In this document: in pieces, positions 18,502-29,000 of the stretch
Layout of the letters: the number at the start of each line of letters is the position of its first letter
Numbering within the stretch: the first letter of the stretch is position 1
NCBI GenBank assembly: GCA_017962845.1
Contig: JAGCUN010000035.1
Coordinates: 1 to 64,000, forward strand
DNA length: 64,000 bases
Origin: Bacteroidales bacterium
GTDB taxonomy: Bacteria; Bacteroidota; Bacteroidia; Bacteroidales; WCHB1-69
Direction of reading: 5' to 3'
Notes under the pieces: model-generated
Databases searched by the model: none
What the model was told of the DNA's origin: nothing
What the model saw: only the letters and a program-made list of their open reading frames with translations
Translations under genes and position numbers: made by a program

Positions 18502-18551
18502 AACTAATTTTTATCAATAACGCTTAAGATGGGTGGTGTAGTATATGCCAT

Positions 18552-18579
18552 AAAAAAATCCCCAACCGGGGATTTTTTA
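18552..18579 (-). terminator. Intrinsic terminator after the 678-aa T9SS cargo gene
   Basis: TCCCC/GGGGA arms around an AACC loop are flanked by an A-run on one side and a T-run on the other, so it can work in both directions. It lies 24 bases after the stop of the minus-strand gene that ends at 18603. Confidence 0.85.
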
Positions 18580-18602
18580 TGCGTTTATTTTGAGTTGTCG
18601 CA

Positions 18603-20639
18603 TTATCGTTTGATGATCTTTACTGTTGCGGTGGTGTGATCATCGGCGGTGATGCGGAGCATATAGATGCCTTCAGAGAGGTTGTTCAGGTTGATGTCGG
18701 TGCTCTTGCCGGCAATCGGGGCGGAAAGCACCTGCTGGCCGCAAACATCGAAGAGGGTGATTTCGCCGGAGGTGGCGGCACATTCCACGGTGCAGTGGTC
18801 GGTGGCGGGGTTCGGCACCACGCGGGCGTTAAGATTGTAACCGTTGATGCCCGTATAGGTGGTGGTGAACTGGGTCACGGGGCTCCAGTCGCTGATCATG
18901 TTGTTGCCGCAGTCGCCGCGCACATACACGTCGTAGCTGGTCTGCGGGTTGAGGCCGGTGATGGTGTACAGGTGGTTGCTGGTGGGGGCGGTGGTGCCGT
19001 TGCCGTGGGCGAAGCCGGTCGGACCGTATTCAACCGTCCAAGAGGAAGCATTGCCGGGCACCCAGCTCACCGTAGCGCTGTTGTTGCCGATGTTGTAAGC
19101 GATGATGCTGGCGGGCACGTCGCATTCGGTGGAGGCTCCCACACGGATGTCATCAAGGTCGATGGTGCTGCCAAGGTCAGGATTTATGTTGGGGTTCATC
19201 ATGTCCATAATGTCGCCCATGTTGTTCATATCCACAATGCTCACGAAGGCAATCTGGTATTCGGCGGAGGGGTTGGGGAGACTGATGCTCTCCAGATTCC
19301 ATGTGGAGGAGGTGGTGGTATATTGTGCGAGGTAGCCCCAGTTACTGGTGGGCGAGGTGCGGTAATACACCTGCAGGGTAAGGGGTATCATCAGCGATTG
19401 CTGGCGACGGTAGAAGGTGAGTCTCGCCGGCATGGTGAGACCAGTTAGGTCCATGATGGGAGAGATCAGATAAGAGGATCCAGTGCCGAAATTCATCATG
19501 CCGCCGAACATGCTGAGAATGTCCATGATGCTGGGCTCGTTAGTGCCCAAAAGGTCGCCGAACAAAGAGTTGGAGTAGGTCACGCCGTAGGATCCGGAGT
19601 GGGCACTGTTGGTAACCTCCCAGTCATCGCTGCCTGAGTCGATATGGGTGAGCCAGCAGTCGAGAATGTTGGAGGTGAAGGTCTCGGTGTAGGGGTTTGC
19701 GTCATCCACGGAAACGGGGGTGCATGCGGTGCGGAAGCTGCAAGGAATGCTCCAATAGGAGAATTCATTGGTGCCGCACACGGTTCTTACTCGGATAGTG
19801 TAATCAGTAGTGGGGGTGAGACCTGTGAGCGAGAAAGGATGGGTGGTGGCGATGGTGGTGCTACCGTTGTACTCGATTTCCCACTGGGTCTGGCTGGAGT
19901 TGCCGGGAGTCCAGTCCACGTTCACACTGTTGTCGGAGATGGCATACACGTGGACGTCGGCAGGCTCTTCGCAATCCAATTTCAACCGCACGGTAATGTC
20001 GTCGATGCAGGCGGTGGAGGTGGCCGATGTGCTGGCATCCGTCCAGCAGAAAGCGAGACGAGCGTGCATGTTGGCGCACTGTGCGTAGTCACCCAACTTG
20101 AACGCGTGCATCGCATAACGGTTGGATGCGAAGCTGTTGCTGGGCACTGTGGTGAGGGCCGTGAAGGTGCTGGCATCAGCGGGGTCGGTGATAAAACCGA
20201 GGGTTAACTGACCGGCGGTGTCGGTTGACATGGACGTGCTGAAGAGAATCTGCAGCTCATCAAGTGAGTTGGTGAACTCGGGGAGAATCACGTAGTTGTT
20301 GGTGCCCGCATTGGTCAGCGGAATGAATCCGAACAGAGTGGTCATGCCGGAGGTGATGGCAATGGCGCTGTTGTTGTGGGTCGGCGTGTAGTTGCCTTGG
20401 AACACCTTCGGCTCGTAACCTTCGGAAGAACCGCTGTAGATGTAGTCATAGCAAGTGGGCATTACACCCGCCGTGGCAAGATCGGTGACCGCACCGTATG
20501 CAGTGAAATCCTCTGTGTACAGGGAGGTAGAGGTGATCGTTGCCGGCGTGCAGGGTTGCGCTTTCAGCACGTTGCCCGATAACAAACCAATCAGTGAGGT
20601 CACTATCGCGACCAGAAATAGGGTAAGGGACTTTTTCAT
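18603..20639 (-). CDS. Secreted fibronectin-III protein with T9SS sorting domain
   Basis: A signal peptide (1-27, ending LKAQ) is followed by a jelly-roll-like module (about 40-215), a fibronectin type III domain (about 220-305; VNVDWTPGNSSQTQWEIEYN), a second jelly-roll-like module (about 315-510) and a second FN3 (about 515-595; ATVSWVPGNASSWTVEYG). The last 70 residues are a T9SS sorting domain (NARVVPNPATDHCTVE ending VKIIKR). It is a cell-surface or released adhesive or structural protein by architecture; no enzyme motif is seen. It has its own -7 box and terminator. Confidence 0.85.
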   Translation of the reverse strand: MKKSLTLFLVAIVTSLIGLLSGNVLKAQPCTPATITSTSLYTEDFTAYGAVTDLATAGVMPTCYDYIYSGSSEGYEPKVFQGNYTPTHNNSAIAITSGMTTLFGFIPLTNAGTNNYVILPEFTNSLDELQILFSTSMSTDTAGQLTLGFITDPADASTFTALTTVPSNSFASNRYAMHAFKLGDYAQCANMHARLAFCWTDASTSATSTACIDDITVRLKLDCEEPADVHVYAISDNSVNVDWTPGNSSQTQWEIEYNGSTTIATTHPFSLTGLTPTTDYTIRVRTVCGTNEFSYWSIPCSFRTACTPVSVDDANPYTETFTSNILDCWLTHIDSGSDDWEVTNSAHSGSYGVTYSNSLFGDLLGTNEPSIMDILSMFGGMMNFGTGSSYLISPIMDLTGLTMPARLTFYRRQQSLMIPLTLQVYYRTSPTSNWGYLAQYTTTSSTWNLESISLPNPSAEYQIAFVSIVDMNNMGDIMDMMNPNINPDLGSTIDLDDIRVGASTECDVPASIIAYNIGNNSATVSWVPGNASSWTVEYGPTGFAHGNGTTAPTSNHLYTITGLNPQTSYDVYVRGDCGNNMISDWSPVTQFTTTYTGINGYNLNARVVPNPATDHCTVECAATSGEITLFDVCGQQVLSAPIAGKSTDINLNNLSEGIYMLRITADDHTTATVKIIKR

Positions 20640-20717
20640 TTTGTAAGGATTAATTAATAAATGCGATAAATAACAAATTTGCTAAAATGTCTCTTTTATT
20701 TGTCATTTTAGCGGATG

Positions 20718-20725
20718 CAAAAATA
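20718..20725 (-). promoter_or_regulatory. Putative -7 box for the 678-aa T9SS cargo gene
   Basis: The minus strand reads TATTTTTG (TAnnTTTG), 79 bases before the start at 20639. Confidence 0.4.
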
Positions 20726-20730
20726 ATAAA

Positions 20731-20755
20731 AATATTGAATTAAAAATTCAATATT
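20731..20755 (-). terminator. AT-only palindrome, possible terminator of the giant-protein operon
   Basis: Arms AATATTGAATT and AATTCAATATT pair perfectly around AAA, and the minus strand continues with T-rich sequence. It lies about 70 bases after the FN3-like gene's stop and just upstream of the next -7 box. The stem has only two GC pairs, so it could instead be a binding site. Confidence 0.35.
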
Positions 20756-20826
20756 GAAAAAAATTAAGTAAAAAAATCAGAATAGGAGATGATCTCCTGA
20801 GAAGCAGTTCACCCCTTACTAGTCAG

Positions 20827-23031
20827 TTACTTCACATTCACACTCGCCGCTTTAGACTTCTGTGAGCGTTTACCGGTACCGAGGAACATCTGGATGGTGT
20901 AGGTTACATTCTGTCCCTGTTTCACTTGGCAGTCGGTGTAGGAGTTCTCACCTCGCTGGAAGCTGGCCAGAGCGTAGGCCGGACCATCATCCACAGACTT
21001 GTAAATCACTCCGTAATAGCTGTTTTTGGATTTGTATTCGTAGGTAAATTCCAGATTGACGCATCCCTTGTTTTTGTTCAAAGATGCTTTCAAAGTTAAG
21101 GGAATTTCCACTTCGGAAGCGCCCCTGAAACGTACAGTGGTTTGGCCAGTTTTTCCTGAGGAGAGTTTGCCATCATCCAACACTTCGATACAATAGTTGT
21201 AGTTCTTGGAAGAGGGCTCGGGATAATCGGTGAAAACGATTGGCGCGTCGGGTTCCAGCTCGTCGGGGGTGATGATGCGGACGCATTGCCACTGTTTTTC
21301 GTTATCCAATTTTCGATAGATGTAGTAATAAGCCACATCCTCGGAGGTGCTTTGCAGCCATGTGAAAGTTACCGACTCGTTGGTTTGGGTGTAGTCCTGC
21401 AGCACGGCGATGCCGGGCGGGATGATGTCGGGAACGGGCACTGCCAGCGTATCGGAAGGTTTGGAGAAGTTATGGCTGTTGTCTTCCGCCACCACATAGA
21501 AATAGATGTTTTTGGTGAGGGTTTTGCGCGTGATGGTGTCAGTAAAGACGGTGTCCTCCACGCGGCGGCCGGTCTTCTGGATGAAGTCGTGGTCGATCTG
21601 GTTGGCGAAATAGACACGGTAGCCCAAGATGTCTCTTTCCGGGTTGCGGTTCCATTGCATGAACACGGCACCAGTGGTGTCCACTACGGCTTCGAGACCT
21701 GTGGGCGGGGTGGGGGCCACATCGTCCTCAATGTTGTTGATTTGCGAAAGAGAGAAGGAGAAGTTGTTGTTGTTATCGACGGCGAACACACGATAGTAGC
21801 CACGGCCGCGGTCATGGGCCTTCTTATCGACCCACTGGCGGGTCTTCGCGGGCAGCAGGTCGGAGACCTTGTCCCACGGACCTTCTGGATTGTCGGCGAA
21901 AGCGATAACAAAACCTTTCAGGTCGTCATCCTGCTTGTCCATATACCAGTCGAGGGTACACACTTCGTTGTTTTCGGGAACAATGGCATCCAGAACCGGC
22001 ACGGTAGGCGGGATGATGTCCACCATTTCGAAGGGTTCGGATTTGCGTTCCGGGGCGAAGTCGCCGAAAGCGTCGAAAGCTTTCACCCGGTAAATATACT
22101 TCACACCGAGCTTCAAAGAGTCGATGTAGCCGACATTGTCCTCTAACAGCATACCGATGTCGTGCCCCAGGCCTTCGTAGGTCTCTTCGTCTGGGTTATA
22201 GCCGTAGATGGGGGTCTCGTTGAGGGTTTCCCAATGGCGGCCGTTGTCGGTGCTGCGTTCCAAGTAGTAGCCCGAAAGTTTGTTTTTGTTCCAATAGATG
22301 AAGGCGGTGAAGGGACCGTTCTGGTAGATTTCGATGGGCGGAATCTGTTCATCCAAGGAGCGGACAAACGGCACGCAAAGCACATCCACGATGTTGATGG
22401 GGGTGAGGGCCATCTCCTCCGGCACGAGGCATTCGACCCGGTAGGTGTAGGTCTCTCCTTTTTTCACATCCCTGTCCACGTAGCGCAGACCGATGGCATC
22501 GGCGGCATCCCGGCTCATCTCGGCGGCCAGGTAAGCCATGGCTTGGCGCTGGGTCTGCTCCTGCTCGCGGCGGAACACGAAGTTCTCGAAGCCTTCCGAC
22601 TCTTTCGGGTCGAAGTACGAAGGTCCGTACAGGGCCTGAGCGGCGGCACCCACGTAGAGGTTGGTGGAGTCGTAGCGCTGCATCATCTCCTCCAAGGTGA
22701 GCGGCTTAATGGGCTGCGGGTTCAGCACTTTGGTGAATACCGTGTCGCCATCTTTTATCTCTGATTCGGACTTGTCGCGGATGATGTTCCATCCATAGTA
22801 GTTGGCCGAAAGCCACACACCCGCATTCTGGGGTGCCCAGCGCAGTACCACGCTGTCGCCATAGCTTCTGGCAATCACCGTGAAATCGTACATCGGACGG
22901 TCGTACTCATCGATAACGATATTGTTCGTATCTGGCGTGGTGAGCTCTTCCTGGGCTTTCAGCTGGATGCCGGTCAACATCAATCCCAGCATCATTACCA
23001 TCATTAAAATAGGATTCGATATCTTTTTCAT
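20827..23031 (-). CDS. Exported multi-domain fibronectin-III-like protein (third gene of giant-protein operon)
   Basis: The start MKKISNPILMMVMM gives a clean signal peptide ending near residue 25 (LKAQ). An in-frame ATG at 23061, overlapping the upstream stop as TAATG, would add 10 residues. The mature part reads as serial FN3-like beta domains, each with a proline-rich entry (DIIPPTVPVLD, DDVAPTPPTGLEAV, DIIPPGIAVLQ) and YRVYFANQ/YYYIYRKL strands. There is no catalytic motif and no T9SS tail (the end is SKAASVNVK). Similar signal and tight coupling suggest it works with the 2952-aa protein, perhaps as a periplasmic or surface partner. Confidence 0.7.
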   Translation of the reverse strand: MKKISNPILMMVMMLGLMLTGIQLKAQEELTTPDTNNIVIDEYDRPMYDFTVIARSYGDSVVLRWAPQNAGVWLSANYYGWNIIRDKSESEIKDGDTVFTKVLNPQPIKPLTLEEMMQRYDSTNLYVGAAAQALYGPSYFDPKESEGFENFVFRREQEQTQRQAMAYLAAEMSRDAADAIGLRYVDRDVKKGETYTYRVECLVPEEMALTPINIVDVLCVPFVRSLDEQIPPIEIYQNGPFTAFIYWNKNKLSGYYLERSTDNGRHWETLNETPIYGYNPDEETYEGLGHDIGMLLEDNVGYIDSLKLGVKYIYRVKAFDAFGDFAPERKSEPFEMVDIIPPTVPVLDAIVPENNEVCTLDWYMDKQDDDLKGFVIAFADNPEGPWDKVSDLLPAKTRQWVDKKAHDRGRGYYRVFAVDNNNNFSFSLSQINNIEDDVAPTPPTGLEAVVDTTGAVFMQWNRNPERDILGYRVYFANQIDHDFIQKTGRRVEDTVFTDTITRKTLTKNIYFYVVAEDNSHNFSKPSDTLAVPVPDIIPPGIAVLQDYTQTNESVTFTWLQSTSEDVAYYYIYRKLDNEKQWQCVRIITPDELEPDAPIVFTDYPEPSSKNYNYCIEVLDDGKLSSGKTGQTTVRFRGASEVEIPLTLKASLNKNKGCVNLEFTYEYKSKNSYYGVIYKSVDDGPAYALASFQRGENSYTDCQVKQGQNVTYTIQMFLGTGKRSQKSKAASVNVK

Positions 23032-23060
23032 CTTCAATTCATTTTTAGAAAAGTGAAACA

Positions 23061-26000
23061 TTAGCGACCAAATTCTGCATTGCCAGAGTCTTTGATTTCA
23101 AGCACACCGCTCTTGGACAATTTGGTATCAATGGTAGTGTTTTTGATATTGACATTATAGTAGCAGTTGTTGGGAGTGATTTTCGCATTGGGATAGAAGA
23201 TGCGGGAATCTTGGTTGCCGCTCAATTTTACCGCTTGGGCAATCTTCATCAAGTTGCTTTCGAAGTTGGCAAATTCTGAGGACATGTAATAGATGCACAC
23301 GTTGTTTCTCATTGTTTTGCTGATGTTGTTGTACATGTTGTTGTTGTACCAGAATCCCAACATACTCGATTTGGTTGAGTAATATTTGTGTTCACCCTTG
23401 TTGGCTTGGTTGTTGCGACAGTCGTAATATTTCGTTGAATTCTTTTCGAAATAGAAGTCACGGTCGAAACCATAACCTTCGCGGTCAAGGCACTGTCCGT
23501 CGGCGCTCCACCAGTATTTGGCCCACAGACGGTCTTTGAGCTGGAGGTCGGACACGCGGGCGAAGTCCATATTCTTGTTATAGAAGTGGAGATAATCGCC
23601 TTTGGGGGTGTAGTAGGAGCTCTGTTCGCCCAGCCAGATGTCATCGAGTGCCGTCATATAGTGGGTGACGATATAGATTTCAGGAATGTCGAACGGGAAG
23701 CTGGGATGCGAGAACTTGGCGTTCTTATACTTAGAGGAGTAGTAATCCTTGAAGTAATCGACTTTGTGGCTCCAACCACGTTGGTTGAACTTCTGGCCGT
23801 GCTGCTGGTTGAGCTGCATGAAGTCGTGGAACATCTTGATATCGTTCACGATAGCATGTGTAGCGTAGTCGGTGATGGTGATGCGGTAGGTGCCGTCGCC
23901 TTGTCCGAGCGAGAGACGAGAGGTGTATTCGGGATCGAAGTACTTGTCATCCATTGGCAACAGCTCCTGGTTGCTGGAGAAGTCGAGGAGGCAGGGCACA
24001 TCCACAGTGGTAGGATGGTAGCCGTTGGCCGCGCACTGGGTGTACTGGGTGCCGCCCTTGATACGCAGGTCGATGCGGGAGAAGGAGGAGCTGTAGTTGG
24101 CGACAAAACCTTTGGCGAGGATACTCTTCAATTCGTTCTTCAAGTAATAATCTGTGACCGTGGATTTTCCGGTCTTGCTATAGTCCACCTCACCCTTGTC
24201 GTCGGTATGGCGAACCTCCAGCAGCGGGGTCTGCTTGAAGTCGCGTTCCATGTCGATGAACTGCTGGAAGTAGTTGCGGTGCATGGTGTTCAGGTTGGGG
24301 TCGCCGCCATTGTTGAGGGCGAGGAAGAAGCGTGGAGGCATGGTGCAGGAGGTGTTGTAGCGTTTCGCATCTTGTGGGTCGTAAGGCAGGAAGATCCAGT
24401 AGGAACGCCATGAGGAGAACTTCACGGTGATAGAGCTGCTTCCCACATTCACGGTACCGTTGCGCAGATCATCCACCAGATAGTCGTAGTTGGCCGGATC
24501 CTTGCCGTAGGTGTAACAGCCCATTGACAATCTGCGGGCAGCCAACTCAGAGTAGGTCTGGTAGTTGAAGTCGGCCCACCAGGTCCATTCATACACGCAG
24601 TCGCCAACGGAGGCGGCCACCTTGTAGCTGCTCTTCATCTGGGTGCGATAATAGGTCATGGAGTCTTTGCCGTAATCCACCTTGCTGTCGTAAATCTCCT
24701 CCAGCTGCTGGTTCTTGATGTTGATCTTGGGCTTGCCGCCACCTCTGGCCGACTGCTGGTTGCTGCTATGGGCATTCTGTGCCTGGGTGTAGGTGGCATT
24801 GGAGATGCGCTGGCTGTACTCTTTCTTCTTTTCTGTCAGAGCATTGTTGGCAGCATTCATCGCATTTTGGTAGGCGTTCTTTTCCACCACGAGGAAGGTC
24901 AGTTTGTGTGGGCCGAAACCAGAACCGCCATACTGATTCTTAGGAAGTTGCACTTTCACGTAGGGCACGGTGGCATCGGGATAGTAGGTGTAGGAGCACT
25001 CTACGGGATTGCCCATCTCACCGCTGTAGGTCAGCAGGAAGATCTTGAGCTGTTTGCCGTTGTTGCTGAGACGAGTCTTGTCGAAAAGGTCGTCCTTGCG
25101 GCGGTAGAGATACAACATGGCGTACGGGGTGGCGTTGCTTCCTGAACCAGAGTGTACATACTCTTTGGTCGGGAACATGCGGTCACCGTTGTACGGCCAT
25201 GAATAGACCACCTGGTTCTCCAATCCATAACCTAAAGCTTTGGTTTTGAAGTAGAAAGTACTATCTTTTTTGTATTGTCTGACAATCTTCTTGTTATTCT
25301 TGTCATCGATGAAAGTGGGATCGTACCAGTCGTAGCCGTTACAGGTGCTCTTCATCGTTCCCTTGTTGGGGCCGGATACATAGTAAGGATAGTCTTTTCC
25401 GGCGCCGTTGTCAATCTTGGAAAGCTCTTTGGAGGGAACTTTGGTTCTCCATTCGAAGCCGCGGGCTTGGAGGTAGAGTTTGTTGTAGCAGTCCTCCACG
25501 AGACCGCCTTCGTTGGTTTCGAAGAACATGGCGTTGGCATCGTCGCGGCTGGCCGTGAATTTCAACGACTGAATCGTGTTGGTGTTAGAATAGCTGCCGT
25601 TTTCGTTTGTCTTGATCTGGTATTTGATGTTTTTATCAATCAGAGTGAAGTAGAACTTACGGGCATTCTTTCCGTCATTATCAGCCAGATAGACCTCTTT
25701 ATCCCACGGCATGTTGGAGATGATTCTTCCCACCTGGAGGGGCGACTGGAGGTTGCTCTTGGTCTTGGCGGCAGCCTCGGTCTCGAAGCCAGGTGTCACG
25801 TTCTGGAACAGCTTCACGTTGGCCAGCGGGTCGCCGGCACCCGGCACGCACACATCACCCACCTTGAAGTCGATGCTGGTGCTGAATTTGAGCAGACCAC
25901 CCAGCAGGTTGATCTTGAAACGTAACATACCGTAAGCATACGACGGGTTGGGACCGCCACCCTGCAACAGCGCACCAATACCGGCGCTGAAGAGGGAGAA

Positions 26001-29000
26001 CTCGCCCTTCCAGAATCCGAGGTTGATTTTCAAGCCCACATCACCCTGCAAGGCGGCATACACACGGCCGAGGGCGTAGAAATTGTTCTTACCAATCTGT
26101 GAATGTCCAGGACAGCCTGTGCCGCTCACATCCAACAAGGCCACGTCGAAACCGAGGTCGGCGGTCACATGCACGTAGAGGAAGAAGTCGAGTGACAGTT
26201 TGGCGTGGAAGGTGGAACCCATACAGAAACCGCCGCCCTTGTCGATGGCCAGCCAGTCGGTGCTCTTCAGCTTACGGGCGTTCTTCACGCCTTCGTCGTC
26301 GGTGTCCATCTTCTTGTCGTCATCCTCCAATCCAAAGAATTTCTTCAGTTCGTTGCTGAGTGGCGGCATCTGGTAGGCAAAGGCGTTACCCGTCTGCATG
26401 TAGAAGGTGAACTCTGCTTCAGCACTGCAAACCACCATGTCGAGTTTGCTTTTCAGCTGAACGCGCTCCTCATATTTCGGTTTGCCGATGGCGAAGTACC
26501 AGTCGGTGGAGTTGGCTTTGTGGTTGCCGTCCTTCTTTCTATAATGCTTCAGCTCGAAATCAATCGGGATACTGGCGGTAAGGCTGAAAGAGGGCTTGCC
26601 GCTGTTGCCACTGGTAGAGGCTTCGGCTGCAGCATCGCGCTCGCTTGCGCCATGGCTGCCAAGTCCCGATTTGCCGGTCAGGGCATTCAGCGCTTTGGTC
26701 ACATTGGAGCTGGTGAGGAGGGAACTACCACCATGAACGCCACTCAGTGTGCTTCCCAACACGGTGGAGCTTGCGCCCTCCAAGAGTTTGGAGAGGTTGA
26801 TATCGGCTTTTACCGAGATGGACAGACGGAAATAGTCGTACACATCGGTTCTTTCATAACCCATAATGGCCTTGGCCCGTACCAACGGAGAAGAGTTGTT
26901 GCTGCCGTCGCCCGGGGTCTTGGTCTTGTCCATCTTGCTCATCACGTAAGCGTTGGCATCGATGAACACGCCGGAGAAGTGCTTGTTGGAGATGCGCAAT
27001 GAAACCAGACCGTCGGCGTTCATCGTGTTCTCTGCACCCGTCAGCACGAGGCTGATACCGGCGTTGGCCACCCAGCTGTTGCGTTCGGGCGTGAACTCCA
27101 TGCCGGAGGCTTTCACCGTCTTATCATTGGTGTTCTTGTCGGCTGTTTTCAGCAGGTTGATGGCGCTGTAGCTGGGGTCGCTCAGGCTCTTTGTCGCTTT
27201 CATGTTGTAAGCGAAACCGCCCGAGAAACCGTTGATGCTGACCGCGCCGAGCGGGATGCCGCCGGGGAATTTGCAAGCACCGTCGAAATACCACCAGGTA
27301 TAGGTGCCCTTACTGTCCTTCTTCGTACCGAAGCCGGCGCTCATGCTCAAGGTGACCTTGCTCATGATGGTGACCTCCAGCGAACCGCCGAAGCCGTCGC
27401 CCATCGCGCCGCCCGAAATGGCGAGCCCGCTGAGTGAGTTGACACCGCCGCCATGACCACTGCCGCCACCGTTGTTGCCGCCGCCGCCGTTGTTGCCGCC
27501 GCCGCCGTTGTTGCCGCCGCCACCATTACCACCGCCATTGCCGCTGCTGCCAGAGCCGCTGCTACCAGAACCGGTGCTGCTGAAGAAGTCCAATACACCA
27601 TTCAATTTGAAAACATCAAAGTCGATGTTATCCAAGGTGATGGATTCCAGTTTGGCATCCACTTTCTTGACATGGAAGTGGTTGGTGGGTTCCACGATGC
27701 CCCAAACGGAGAAGCCGCAACTGGCGCCCAGGTCGGTGCCCTCGGTGGCGAACTTGATCTGACCGCCCACCTTGAAACCGAGTTTCAGGTCGCTCTTTTC
27801 AAAGGTGACAATGGGGTCGAACTTGGTGAGGCTGAAGGTGAAACCGGCGAAGGAAACGGAGCCGATGGGCTCGTTGCCTTTGTCGGCCACTTGCTCGCCC
27901 GCGCCATTGGACGGCATTCCGCCGAGGGTCTTCTGCGGGGAGGCAAACGACCAGTCACCGATGTCGAACTCGAACTTGTCGATGGAGGCATCCGACTTGC
28001 CGCTCTGCCAGTTGCGCATACCCATGTGTTCGAACTTGGCCAAAGCGCAGTTGACCGGAATACCGATCTTGTCGAAAGCCACGTTGATTTTTCCGTTCAT
28101 GGTCAGGTCGATGCGGGTGCCATTTTCCTTGTAAATCTTTTTAATTCTAAAATAGGAAGACTTGGGATCGAAATCGACTGAGGCGAGCCACATGTCAAGT
28201 TTGAGGGTGTCTTCCACAGCATTGATGCTGAACTCCAGACTGTCGCAACCGATGGAGCAGTTGTAGGCGAACCCGCCGCTGAACAACGGGATGCCGAATC
28301 CGCCCTTGATGATACCTGCCTTATATTTGTTCTTGAGGAACTTCACGCTGATGGTATCCAGCGAGAATGCCCATCCGCCACCCGATTTGGTGTCGGCCTT
28401 AAAGATGTCGCGGGCGAACAGCTCTGCCGTAAAGCCATACTTGTCGATGATTAACCCCTTGGCACCGAAGTTGATACGGCTGCCTGGGTAGCAATAGTGT
28501 ACGGAGTCCTTAATGGTTCCGTTAATGCCGTAAGTGTACGAGACCACTGAGTCTTTCGGTTGCTCCTGGTCGGTGAAGGTGTTGCTGATTTCATCAGAAA
28601 GGAATACCTGCAACTCATCCCAATAGAAGCCCTGCCACTCTTTTGTGGCCTTGGCGATCTTCTTCTGACGCTCTTTCTTTTGTTCTTCGTTTTCGTTGGG
28701 CTTGGGTTTGGCTTCATCACCGAGGAGGTATTCTCCGTCAATGGCCACCTCTTTCGGACTCTCCGTGGAGGAGTGGTCGTAGAAGATGCCCTTGCCTGTC
28801 GGCACGAAGGTGAAGCGGTCGCAACCGGCAATGGCAAACGGATCCATCGTGATCTTGGCGATCCAGTCATCCCAATCTTTAATCTTGGCTAAAAGAGTGG
28901 CTTGCACCACTTTGCCTTTACGAGGCGTACCGTCCTTCTCAATGCCCATCACATCGTTGCTGTTCATGTCGAACTGGATTTCAGCCATCATGAAGCTCAG

